A stretch of DNA of 64,000 bases from Isoperla grammatica (GCA_945910005.1 OX246746.1:15586022-15650021), one strand, 5' to 3'; positions 51,361-62,113 are shown, counted from the first letter of the stretch. Program-made: numbers and translations. The notes: a model not told the origin generated them from the sequence alone.

Positions 51361-51475
51361 GTAAATTGTACATTTTCAATTTGTAGTATTCGGCCGTAGG
51401 ACTAGATAAAATGCACAGTTAGGATAGATAAGGTATTTGAAGTTAGGTTAGTAACGTAATGTTAGGTTAAATGCA
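51361..51475. repeat. Inverted copy of sequence in the neighbouring hAT element
   Basis: The reverse complement of this stretch matches 50368-50416 joined to 50788-50863 (for example CTAACATTACGTTACTAACC and CTACGGCCGAATACTACAAA). It therefore lacks the nested 50417-50787 insertion. Confidence 0.8.
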
Positions 51476-51520
51476 TGGTAAGCCTTGGAAGTTGGAGTGC
51501 CTGCCATGGAGAAAACTACA

Positions 51521-52001
51521 GGTACGTTCCGAAACTAGCTGAATATGCCATTTCCGTGCTAAGCCAATTTCCGTAACCTGCTGGAAATCATTAGCTGAAC
51601 GTTCCGTTACTTCCTGAGCCAGCTAGCATCATGAAAACGACAGCCGGTTCAGTCGAGGGCATCTGCCAGCATTCACAGATGATGGCGGCCTTTTCAAAAT
51701 GCAATTATTAAAAAGCTCGTCAAATTTTCAGGAATTACATAATCCCAACCGTATTTATTTTTATTTTGTATTTATTTATTTTATATTTTATTTGCAGGAT
51801 TTTATAATCTTTCATTTCGTATTCGTTATTAATGGAAAACAATCGGAATATTGTTTCGTTAATAACAAAACAAATTATTAGCATGCATTTCCTCCATCTT
51901 TTCACTTGTTTGTAGGCATTCCGAAACACAAAAAATGTGATGCTAGGACATGCTAGCTGATGCTAGAACCACATCATTTACAGGATGTTTAGGAATGTAC
52001 C
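51521..52001. mobile_element. Candidate miniature transposon with GGTACRTTCC ends
   Basis: Left end GGTACGTTCCGAAAC, right end inward GGTACATTCCTAAAC (13 of 15 identical). The interior repeats GCTAGC/TGCTAG words near both ends. No TSD could be fixed, and superfamily is unknown. Confidence 0.5.
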
Positions 52002-52557
52002 ATATAAATAGATTAGGAAATTCTTAATAGAATGGAAAATAGCTTCAAATTCAGAAATCAGAACTATTAGTAATGTGTAGGCCTATTGTTGTGTTCTCGC
52101 TTTTTGCTAAATAAGTAGGCTATATTACTCGGGATGGGAGAAAACAGTTGTATAATCCTTTCCTTAAATGAGTTTGGATTGTTAACTGACCCATGTTAAA
52201 TTAATTAATTATGATTTCAAAAAAGTATTAGGCCTACAAACATAAGGTAAGTAGGCCTACCGGTACTTAACAAAATGACAAAGATAGTTAGATACAAAAA
52301 GCAGAGGGTATAATCAACAATGAGTATAACAAATCATGAAACAAACACATTAATGATGCGTTTATTTGTTCCCCCGTGTTATTTTGTCAAACAATTTATT
52401 TTTACTTTTTAGTGTAGGCTAAATTCGAAATTAATTTTTTTTTGTGAATTGGAGGGGTTTAAGTTCTGTTTAAACGCCAAAATTTCGGAAAAATAAATGT
52501 TTACACAATGAAACGTTTTCTCCCAGCTCTAGAGTAAAGGTAAACGATCGTAGCCAT

Positions 52558-53370
52558 AGGCGCCGAGTTTTGATTTTCCTTGGGGGGGGCTCAACCTACG
52601 ATCAACAGTATTGGCGTGGAAAGTCTGGGACCGGAGGCCAATTTTTTTGGGGTAGGCCTACTATTGCCATCGAGATGGCCTTAGAAGCGATCTGAGGTAT
52701 TAATTTGAAAGGGAAGATTAAAATACCTAGTATTAAGATATTTTTTCTCGTATTGCTATCTCTCATCATTGCATCAACTTTGTTTTGTAAAATTAATTTT
52801 GTAATTGTCTATTACAAACACTTTCTGGCTAGGAATATATGTGTAAAATTACGTAGGCCTATTGCTTATTAACGTTACGAGATCCTATAAATCCGTGGTC
52901 TGGCTAAACGAACGGTTTTGCAACTCACGCATTGATAGGGTGATTTTACAAAGAAGGGGTTGGACTTTTCAAGAAGTACAAGTTTCTTCACCCTAGTTGA
53001 CATTGAACATTCTAGCTGTCAGGTGAAATCCTATAATTATATGCTCCTTCATAAGTGTACTGCTTTCTATTGAGAGCGTTACTCCAAAAATATCGCTAGA
53101 AAACTAATTTTGCCACCGGGGGCCGAGCGAGATGGACTGTCAAAGAACCAAAACACACCATAAAAAAAGAAGGCTCTCATATACAATACGTGGTACCATG
53201 TTAAAGAGACACAATTTGTCGATGTGCATTAATTCAAAAGGCTCTTTAGCAAAAAAAAACAAAACTGGTAATTGTTTGAAGAAGCAACTTCTGTAACTGT
53301 TAGCTCCTCAGAGGGGGCTGCGCCCCCCCTGCGTTACAGCTGGGAGGGGGGCTCGAGCCCCGTCGCCAAT
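52558..53370. mobile_element. Candidate insertion flanked by 12-bp direct repeats
   Basis: GATCGTAGCCAT occurs at 52546-52557 and again at 53371-53382. The enclosed 813 bp starts AGGCGCCGAG with a G-tract and ends in a C/G-rich hairpin (GGGCTCGAGCCC). It includes CCGGAGGCCAA and a block also found inside the 50.3 kb hAT element. No coding frame. Confidence 0.5.
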
Positions 53371-54294
53371 GATCGTAGCCATCGCGAAACAACCTTACAG
53401 ATGCCGAAATCATAAACGAGTGGTTCGTGGCCGATCAACTAGTAACCAATTAGCAAGTCTAATATGGCCTAGGCCTACAGATGGCGACTCTTGACGACTA
53501 TAGCACATAAATCACTCAATAATGTTTGCAGTGCACACCTGGCATCTATGCTATTTTTGATACTAGATAGAGCTGTCAAAAAGAAGCATTTCTGAAATCA
53601 AAATATTTCCAATCAAAACATCATTTTTGGCAATGATGCTCAAACTAATAGGCTAGGCCTATGTTACTACAACAATAATGCATGCAAGTCATCTAGGCCT
53701 TGCAGGAACTTGTGAGTAACTGAAGTGGCCCGCTGTACTAAACGATTACTTTCAGGCATATTAGATAGGCCAGAGGCCTATCTGGGCTATATATGAATAA
53801 AAACAACCCTTGCAACAAATCACAAGCTAGAGTACTCCCATATAGGCCTACCCAGTTAGTATTTTGTTTAATAGAGGAACTTTGTAAAGCTTCGAACTTT
53901 CTAAGACTTATTTCTAGTTAATTGGTAGAAGGATAGACCCCAACAGCTTATGGGTACGGTACATGATTGGAATATATGTTACGGCATAGGATATTAATAC
54001 ACTACAAATACTTAGGTACTGGACTTAGGTAAAATGTGTTGATTCATCAACAATCTTTAAAAGGCTTTTTAAGTTTTAAGTTAAGTAATTCTCTCCCTAC
54101 TTTAAGTGAAAAAATTGTAAGAGCATCTGCATGAATGATGCATTAAATTATCAAGGCTAGACATATATTATGCACCTATACTAAAACATGGTGAAACAGT
54201 CCATGCAGTCAGGCCTAATATGAAGCAATATGCATAGCAATTCAACATGGTACGGCCCTATAAGTATACAGATATCAACAAAATGTGTACTCAC

Positions 54295-55451
54295 CTAACA
54301 TAAACAATCGATCCATTGACGAGCAGACGTTTCCAGCAGTATGGTGGGGATATCATTCGTGTAGGGGGTTGAATGTGTTGAGGTGGCACTCTCATAGTTA
54401 GCACAATATTTCCACCCAATTGCTGTTGTGCAAGTGCTGGTCCTGTGCGTACAAAACTAGATGTGTTATTTTGATGGACATTAAGATTGTTTCCAAGCAT
54501 CATCATGTTATTAACACCACTGTTTTGAAGCATATTGTTGTTACTGGCAGTCGCAATGAAATGTTGATTTGATGGATTGTTGTTTGAGGGCAGAATTAAT
54601 GATATTGTACCGGGATCTGGTTGACTGTCAGCTGAGCTCAAACTACTGCAGCTGGATTCTGCTGTTTCCGAGCGTACAGAATCGCAACGCGGAAAGACCG
54701 CACCTGATCCGCAGTTCTCTCCTCCCATCACAGTAACAAAGTTTCCATCACCACTGTGAGTGACATATGAGTTGGATAAAGAAACTCCTGGACTTGATGT
54801 GGTGTCAATACTTTTGTGATCTGCATTATAAAATGTTTGAGCACAAGAAACTGCAACTCGCTGCGGACCAAGTGAATACCCATTGCACAGATCATTACCA
54901 CCACTAACATTTGAAAGGTTTTGTTCGATACTGTTCTGTCCATATGGGCCCGCAATATTTACAACATTTTTTAGCGAAGAGTTGAAGGTCGAATTTAACA
55001 CATTATTAGAGTATGATACATTGACATTTGGATTATGACACTGGTGAAATCCATTTTGCACATTATTTGTTGTATAAAACGAAGTCTGGTGCGGAAAAGA
55101 AACATGGTTAACCAACCCATTGTTTTGAAAGTCCTGAGATTTCTTATTCTTATTGGGATTCACTATGGTGGCCAACGGCTGGGCCGAGTTTTGGAAAACG
55201 GTTTGCTGATTACTTTGCTGCTGTTGGTGATACGATGTTGCATTGACATTTTGATTTACAGCTGTAGCATATGCTTGGGCAAAATTATCATTGGAAACAT
55301 AGACTACAACATTCTGAACATTTTGTTGCTGTTGCTGATGCTGTTGTTGTTGTACTTGTTGCTGCTGCTGCTGCTGCTGCTGTTGTTGTTGTTGTTGCTG
55401 CTGTTGTTGCTGATGGTGATGTTGAATGTGAGGTTCAGGTTTGCCAGCCAT
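54295..55451 (-). CDS. MBD5/MBD6-like protein, first coding exon (N-terminal 385 residues)
   Basis: This exon encodes the N-terminus of an MBD5/MBD6-family chromatin protein. In vertebrates these proteins join the PR-DUB (BAP1/ASXL) complex through an MBD that does not read methyl-CpG; that role is family knowledge, not seen here. The start ATG (55449-55451) has A at -3 and G at +4, and an in-frame TGA lies 15 bases upstream (55467-55469). Residues about 8-40 are a His/Gln tract (MAGKPEPHIQHHHQQ...). Residues 40-350 are Asn/Gln/Ser-rich and probably disordered, with a Ser cluster (SETAESSCSSLSS) near 260. The last residues, SPPYCWKRLLVNGSIVYV, are the first strands of an MBD. The frame appears to end in Arg-stop, but AG|GTGAGT at 54295/54294 is a strong donor, so the exon ends two bases into a codon. 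The exon at 10314-10191 completes it. Oddity: Cys replaces the usual Gly before the MBD Trp. Confidence 0.9.
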
Positions 55452-55524
55452 CGTCTGACAATGTTGTCAAAACAACAGCCACCACCATCACTGACACACA
55501 GGATGTTACAGCTCTCGGTGAACT
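55452..55524 (-). other. 5' UTR part of the start-codon exon
   Basis: A good acceptor, ATTTCTCACGGTTTCAG, ends at 55525, and a near-canonical branch point TACTAAA lies about 55 bases upstream of it. This gives a 73-base leader before the ATG, including the in-frame TGA at 55467-55469. A weaker alternative acceptor (CAACCCTGTTCAG) ends at 55641. The choice between them is inference. Confidence 0.6.
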
Positions 55525-56631
55525 CTGAAACCGTGAGAAATATGTATCAAAATGTGTTCACAAATGTAAGCCAAGGTTTTAGTAGTTATCAAGTTCAGTT
55601 TGGCATACCACATGTCTGTATGCACACATGAAAAATTGGCCTGAACAGGGTTGCAAGTCCTAAACCTATGCCTAAGGGGGTTTTATCACACATAGTAACT
55701 AAATTAGTAAGCTAGGCCTAGTAGGCCCTAGGTTAGTCAAACAACTAGAAAATAAAAACAAATGGCTCAATTGGCTAGCAAGTTTATCCCTATTAGACCT
55801 ATGTAGGCCTAGCCTAGCATTATTTTGTTATTTGAGCAAGAAATGAAGCCAAACAAAAATGACAAATGTCATGCACTGACAAAGCCAGAAGCCTAGGCCT
55901 AGATCTACGGCTTAGCTCAACTAGGCCTATGCCAACTTCAGGATTAAGATGTAGCCTGTATTGATATAGGGCCTAGATTAGATAGCTTACACTTGCATCC
56001 CTACTCTAGTTCTAGACAGGCCTGCAAAACATGTAGGTAATGTCCTAGGTCTAGGCTAGGGTAGGGCCTAGACCTAAGCAGTAGTGCCAGTACATAACCT
56101 AGATCACACTCTACTGAACCCTTACTATAAGCCTAGGCCTAAGTCTAACTGGGATATGCTTGTTTGACCTAGGGGCTAAACCTTACCCTAGGCTTAGGCT
56201 AGCCATCCTGAAAGGATTTGCCCAGGCTCTATTAGAGCATAGGCGTAGGCCCTAGGCCTATGCTATCAACTAATAAACAAACAACTTAGGCGTAGACTAG
56301 GACTAGGCCTAGGCCTAGATTAGCCCTAGGCGAGGCCTAGCCTACACTTAAATTTAATAGGCCTACGTTGATAACTTACAATTTCGTACGAACTAGGCCC
56401 TAGGGCTAGGGCCTAGGCTAAACCTCGTTACACTTTTAAGAGACAAATGCCAAACATAAAGGGTGATTTTAATTGGGCAACGTTACATAGATAGCACTAG
56501 TCTAGGACTACGAGTCAACTAGGCTAGCCTACACCTAGTAGGGCTTAAGGCTAGGTCTAGCCAGGTCTAGGCCTATGTTTTTACTCATAAAATGTAACAC
56601 ATCACAATAATAACATTGTCACATAACTCAC
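55525..56631 (-). other. Intron 1 of the MBD5/6-like gene, AGGCCT/CCTAGG-rich
   Basis: Bounded by donor GCAG|GTGAGT (exon ends at 56632) and the acceptor at 55525. From about 55700 to 56580 the sequence is dominated by overlapping palindromic words such as TAGGCCTA, CCTAGGCCTAG and GGGCCTAG, spaced irregularly and not as a clean tandem array. No open frame of note. Confidence 0.6.
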
Positions 56632-57110
56632 CTGCATGTCGTATCTGATGCATATGTCTTTACTTTTCGGTATTTTCTTCTTGACATTACACCAACAATT
56701 ATATAGTAAAATAAATAAAATATAAAACAATACAGCAGTTTTTGTGCGATTATTACGAGATTTATGAAGTAAGGCCTAGGCTGTTCTGCTGTTGTTTTGA
56801 TATCAATGTCATCAAAACTGTAACCCGTAAACTAGCCTAGCCTACCCAACACCTGCGCGAACTCACTTCTGTTTTTGATGGTCTTCCTTAAATCGTGTCA
56901 CCCACAAAGCTAATAACCTGCAATTAATAACTAAAAAATAATGCTCTAAGCTTTCAGACATAAAAGACAAATCTAGTGTAAGGTATACAGCTCGAACGTC
57001 GCTTCCCTCCACAATATTTCTACTAGGCTCCCACCGTACAGTAGAGAGGAAAATATGGTTCTCTTCCTTATGTCCCACAATTCCTTGCGCTCACGGCAGC
57101 CATCTGCCAC
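56632..57110 (-). other. Probable non-coding first exon of the MBD5/6-like gene
   Basis: The 3' boundary is the strong donor ACATGCAG|GTGAGT at 56632/56631 on the strand of the gene. The 5' boundary is a guess near 57100, where GGCAGATGGCTGCC resembles a YY1-type initiator-region motif. It contains upstream ATGs (for example an open frame 56863-57078) but no recognisable protein, so I treat it as leader. Another possible donor, GAA|GTGAGT near 56870, could split it. Confidence 0.45.
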
Positions 57111-57200
57111 CGCTCACAAAGTAAAAACTTGTATTATTCGTATCGTAACGTTACATGAACCGCTAGGAGAGTAGCGGACATATCCTATTGGTGGGCGATT
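57085..57200 (-). promoter_or_regulatory. Putative promoter of the MBD5/6-like gene
   Basis: A CCAAT box on the minus strand (ATTGG on plus at 57187-57191) lies about 80-100 bases upstream of a GCAGATGGCTGCC motif (57095-57108). No TATA box is evident. The position fits a TATA-less housekeeping-type promoter for the first exon ending at 56632. Inferred from motifs only. Confidence 0.35.
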
Positions 57201-58963
57201 CAAATGTCAATAAAAACTGAATTTATCTACCACTGAATTTACATACTGTGACCTGTTGGATAGAATCTGATTAGAATCTGGATTAGTAGTAGACTGCGAC
57301 CAGACTTTAGTATTATTAGTATTTTAGCATCATACAAACTTCAGAACACTTGCACTGGCAGTAGGCCTACTTGCAAATCGCTAATAATAATAATCTCTTT
57401 ATTTAGCTATAAAAAGCTATCATATCACATAATATTATTACGTACAATCATGTACAACACAATGTGTACATACACACATTTAGATCAACAATAGTCATCA
57501 CATACAACAATTTCAAAATGTATATAGCCCACATTTAATTTTTAATTGGTCAATATTATCCTTGTTTAGTAGTGGAGGTTAGACAGGTAGAGAGGAAGTT
57601 CAGTTGATTATTTTACAATTTATTATTGTTTTGAATACCCCAGGCAAAACAGAAGCTTAAAGATTAGTTTTAAATTCCTCTTAGGAACAAACGAATGGCT
57701 GTATCAATTCATAACACTGTGAGTTGTTCATTTTGTAAAATGACAGTGCGTGGTTGAACAAAAGATGAACAACAGATGAGCTAACAAAGATGGTTTGCAG
57801 TGTTTATTAGGCTTACCTTGATTACCTCTCTGGTTAGATGGAAGAGTGATAAATAATCAAACCTCGCCATTTTGCTTTGTAATTCCATCAACAAACAATT
57901 AAAGAGTAAAGACTATCTATTTATCTATCTACCCATAACAGAAGTAGTTGGTCTGTTTGTACCTGAAAGTGATTGATAACATCTTGTATGTTGATGTTTC
58001 TACATGTTTCTTTCTCCACGGACATCACCAACATCATGAAGAAAAGAACTGATCTTGCAGCATAGTTGACCGAATTTTAGTTTTAACAACCTTTACATTT
58101 CTAAATGTTCTTGCAACTTGAGTGGTTGATACAGGTCAATTAAAAATAAAGTTAAAAAAAAAATACAGACTACTGGTACTATAAATAATGCAAGCTGGAT
58201 GCTTCATTGCAAAATGAAACTGTATTGTAATCTCTCCCAATTCAGTGTTCATTTCATCAACGTCATAGAAGACTGCCAGTCGTCTTGTAACCGATGGCTT
58301 ACAAGGTATCGATACTGAATTTAAGTTCACAAGGATGGCCATAATATCTCGATTAAAACGCCGCTCAGGTCCAGAGTGTATGAACAATTACTTCAAAATA
58401 ATATTTTTTGAAGCATTGAAATATTTAGTCTCAATTTTTTGTTGTTGTTTGTCGTTCCTAGCATTTCTTTTTTTGAAATTGTTCAAATTTCAAAACCAGT
58501 TGCTATTTTCATGGTTATTTATTACTGGATGTGTGACAACAATTAAAAGGTCAATGCAACAGTAAATATACACTGAGATCCAAGTATATCCCTCCAATTC
58601 CATGGGAAGTAAGTGCAAGTGATACTGCATCATGTACCTGACACAGCTGGTCGTCAAGGAAGAGAGTATTCTTTTCACGTGTGAGTTGTTAACTTTTGCA
58701 AATATGTCTGTGTTGAAACAATTACTGATTCAATAAGGACACTTACCAACATACCTATTAAGATTCGGCAGCAACAGGACCTGAGAATTTAAGGTTTTTT
58801 GTTGGTATCTTTAAAAAAACTTTAAAATCAAAATGATTGTGAGAAGATACACAAGACATAATATATTACCAGGCTCTACAGATTTTTTTTTTATATCTGC
58901 TCCCTGTTGGCAACAATGAAGTCGGGTAGGGGATAGGAAATTAATCCCATCATATTCTGGCCC
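57201..58963. other. Upstream flank of the MBD gene, nothing recognised
   Basis: AT-rich sequence upstream of the putative promoter. No coding frame above chance, no repeat family recognised. Confidence 0.55.
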
Positions 58964-59205
58964 TTAGGTACATCGAAGCCGGCTGGCCATGCCTGACGCT
59001 TCCCTCATGTTAACTTCCTCCGGCTCCTCCTCTTCACTTTCTTCTTCCTCTGTTCTTTCTACAAATTCTGTCCATACTTTTCTATCTTCCCACCATTGTT
59101 CCTGATTGACCTCTTCCCAAGTTGCATTTCTTCTTTCCACATACATTGCTATCACTTCTTCCCACCTCAGTCTTGGTCTTCCCCTCTTTCTTTTCTTTTT
59201 CCCTG
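58964..59205 (-). pseudogene. LINE reverse-transcriptase C-terminal fragment
   Basis: The minus-strand frame reads GKKKRKRGRPRLRWEEV, then IAMYVERRNATWEEV and WWEDRKVWTEFVERT, followed by a Glu-rich tail. The GRPRLRWEE motif with a following WEE and W-R-x-W is typical of the extreme C-terminus of non-LTR retrotransposon ORF2 proteins. Only about 80 codons remain; the polymerase domain is absent. A stop lies just upstream. Confidence 0.6.
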
Positions 59206-59251
59206 CTTCTTATACACATACACATACTACAGATAACGAAAACAAATATAT

Positions 59252-59411
59252 GAGCTTGGGGGGAAGGATAGGAAGGAACCAACAGCTTACCTTGTAGTAG
59301 TTGCGGCCTTCGGAGTCGATAGAAACACAAAAAAAGATATCTATCGACTCCGAAGGCCGCAACTACTACAAGGTAAGCTGTTGGTTCCTTCCTATCCTTC
59401 CCCCCAAGCTC
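59252..59411. repeat. Perfect palindrome, 71-bp arms, 18-bp loop
   Basis: The left arm (59252-59322) and right arm (59341-59411) are exact reverse complements around an A-rich spacer. A 15-bp direct repeat GAAAACAAATATATG occurs at 59238-59252 and 59452-59466, enclosing the palindrome. Confidence 0.92.
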
Positions 59412-60333
59412 AAACCTAGCCATTAGGCAAACTTACACAAATTCACATTATGAAAACAAATATATGCAAGACTCATTAAGTTTGGATTAAACAGGATAAT
59501 AGAATAATATCGTACCGTAATGAATTGTGCATATATTTATTTCCGTTATCTATAGTCCCCGATACTGTATCATCTTATATCTATCTATATGTAGCCATCT
59601 TCCAACAATTTCGATTTGTAAAGTTGTTTTAAAGGTACAAGAAGAAAACTTTAAATTCTTATGCTTAGGTGCAGCAGACTCTTAAGGAGTGACAAGTGGA
59701 AAAAATGCTAAGGAGATGAAACAATAGAATTCTTTTGGTCATGACTACATGAGATGACTTCATGACTGTAAGAGATAAGTCCGTACAGGGCGTACACAAT
59801 ATAATTGGAGATTTCAACAATAATTGATATTACTGAATTGTGATGTGGGTTGCGGTATTGCGACTAACAAGGTAGATACCGGTACTGATATTGAATTTAG
59901 AGTCACACGAGCAATTTTCGACAGCTGTTGGAATCTTCTGTCTCACTTTTGAATTATTTCTATAAACATCTAGATCACATTAAGATATTAATTAATGTCA
60001 TACTCATAACGTAGTTTGTAACATTGAGCACAGTAAAGTTTATGATAAAGGTTCCCTAAAAAAAGTAGTATGTACCGACCAATGTAATATTGGCACGATA
60101 TTTTTTGGGGGCAAGATTATTTGATGTATCAAATATTTCTTTTAAATTTTTATTTTACCACTATTATCAATATGGATTTTAATATTGTATGAATGGTAGT
60201 CAAATCAATCATCCTAGGTAGAGACTGGGCAAGGGTAAAAAACGAAAGAAAGAAATATCTTGAAAACAGATAAATGTGTTTTATTAACTTTATAATAAAA
60301 TCAATGGTGGTCAAGACAGTACAAACTCCTTAC

Positions 60334-60429
60334 CTGCATCTCTGCAAACTTACCACCTCCTGGCAGTCTCCCACCTCCAGCAGCTGTTCTTTCTACCACT
60401 TGATTTTCACACCATTCAAAGAGACAAAA
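60334..60429 (-). other. Exon-like stretch upstream of the MBD gene, unidentified (32 codons)
   Basis: It ends in a strong donor ATGCAG|GTAAGG (GT at 60333-60332). The open frame reads FCLFEWCENQVVERT, then AAGGGRLPGGGKFAEMQ. The only candidate acceptor is a TAG at 60432-60430 with a poor pyrimidine tract. It could be an alternative 5' exon of the MBD gene, an exon of another gene beyond the right edge, or chance. A TGACGTAA (CRE-like) motif lies about 80 bases further upstream on the same strand. Confidence 0.22.
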
Positions 60430-60636
60430 CTATTCGTTTGTCGTTCATTTTGCATTCAATGCGATAAACATGGTGACAAATCATGGTGTCGTTACGTCAA
60501 AATAGATGGTATAGCCGAGTTCTGCCAGTGTAGTGCAAACCATACTTCATAATTCATACTAATATTATACACCTGCATTTAAGTCAGAACTATTGGAAAT
60601 GGGGAAAAGAGTCAGATTTACTGAGTACATGGTTGA

Positions 60637-60700
60637 AATAAAGTTGAGAAGAGAAGTTGAGTTGTTGAGTTGAGTTGAGAAGAGTTGAGAAGAGGGGACA
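60637..60700. repeat. GTTGA/GAAGA-type degenerate repeat
   Basis: GTTGAGAAGAGAAGTTGAG and GAGTTGAGTTGAGAAGAG units, purine-rich on plus, just before the LINE fragment at 60.74 kb. Confidence 0.8.
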
Positions 60701-60739
60701 GGATTTCAAACACAATTTGTGAAACATTCACAAAGGAAG

Positions 60740-60960
60740 TTTACCAGTAGAATATACAAAGCTTATGTAGATGGCTTGGACATATGGGAAGAATGATACA
60801 GAAAGATGCCAAAAACATCATTATGTAAAATAAGTTGGCACTGGGGAGGAACCACAAAGCAGCACAGGGGTAGTCCAAAACACTAGAAAAGATGTCGTGA
60901 CGGTAGAAGCAAACTGAAGAGATGCACTTCAAGAATAAAGACATCACCCACATATAAAGT
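60740..60960 (+). pseudogene. Second degraded LINE reverse-transcriptase fragment
   Basis: From 60769 the frame reads RWLGHMGRMIQKDAKN and, after stops, LGRNHKAAQG. RWLGH-x-x-RM is the familiar C-terminal motif of LINE ORF2 proteins. It is interrupted by several stops, hence a decayed copy on the opposite strand to the 59 kb fragment. Confidence 0.5.
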
Positions 60961-62113
60961 AAGTAATGAGTTTTTGGGAACACGAAGAATGACAATTCTA
61001 TTATAGTCAACATCAAAAGTTGGAACTCAATGATGATAGGGAGAAACTACCATTGCCCAGCCCAAGTCCATTTTGCATGTAAACTATTTGATCAAGTGTG
61101 ATTTCAAAATATAGTATTAAGTTAAATTTTCGAATGATAACTAGCCTTAGCCCTACTACTTGCTAGAAGACACACTCTCCCTGAGGAAAATTTAAAGTAG
61201 ACTTTTAAGGTAGGTAATTCGTTTTACTGGTGATATTCAATACGGCAATACCCAAACAAACTTGCCTCTTAACTCACACATCACTAATCAAAAGGATTCA
61301 CAAAAATGCAATGTATGTATCAGGGTCTAACATAAAATATTGAAGATTGTGACTATTAAGGAAAAAGGGTATGTCGCATATAAAATCACACATTTGTAAT
61401 TATTATATCAAGAATGCTACTTGAATTCAAATATCAGAGGACAAAACACTGGTTTGGTAAGCCCTACAGCACAGTATAAGCATCTATATACGTAGTACCG
61501 AAACTCATGTTATGTTCTTGCTGCAAACACTTATAAGTACCACTAGCGTGACACTAGTGTACAAGTGTTTCAATGGAGATGCTATAGTTTCGGTAAGCTG
61601 CATTGATTCCTATACTATGCCTACAGACTAGTGATGAGATGCCGGGAATATTCCCCGGAATATACATTGAAAGAAAGAGCAATTACAATCTCAATATTAC
61701 ACATGTCATTTTATTTCACTAATTAATTTCACATTACCTTAAACTTACAAAATGTTTGTCATAATATTTCAATAAGCTTGACAGTCTTCTAATGTTAAAA
61801 AATCAAAGGTTTTAAATTAATTTATTTGCTTTTTAAGTTCCTCAGCAACAGAAAATATGGGAACTATACTTTCCCATTCAGCATTAGCTGAACTGAAGTT
61901 GAGCCCTCAGATGCCAATTAGCCCACACTTTATACCTGGTTTTCATCTGAAGTCCGATAAGTAGACAAAGATGTGGGAATGGTAGTCTGAAACAAAGGGA
62001 CAAGAAATGTTATTAGTTAATAGAAAAGCATACATATATTATACACTAATAATCTTTAAACTTGTAACTATTTTTACCAACATCGATATTGGCAAAATGC
62101 TGTCACATCATTA

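Noticed and set aside
54291..54296. Reading the N-terminal exon as a complete 386-residue protein ending in Arg-stop
   Set aside because: The final AGG-TGA lies across a consensus donor (AG|GTGAGT), and the remaining MBD is found in phase at 10314-10191.
55035..55631. Plus-strand open frames rich in Leu, Val or Ala opposite the polyQ exon
   Set aside because: Antisense shadows of the CAG/CAA repeat and the coding exon; no independent motif.
59082..59423. 113-codon minus-strand open frame across the palindrome
   Set aside because: Its N-terminal half is the palindrome translated through, and only the C-terminal part near 59.1-59.2 kb touches LINE-derived sequence, in another frame.
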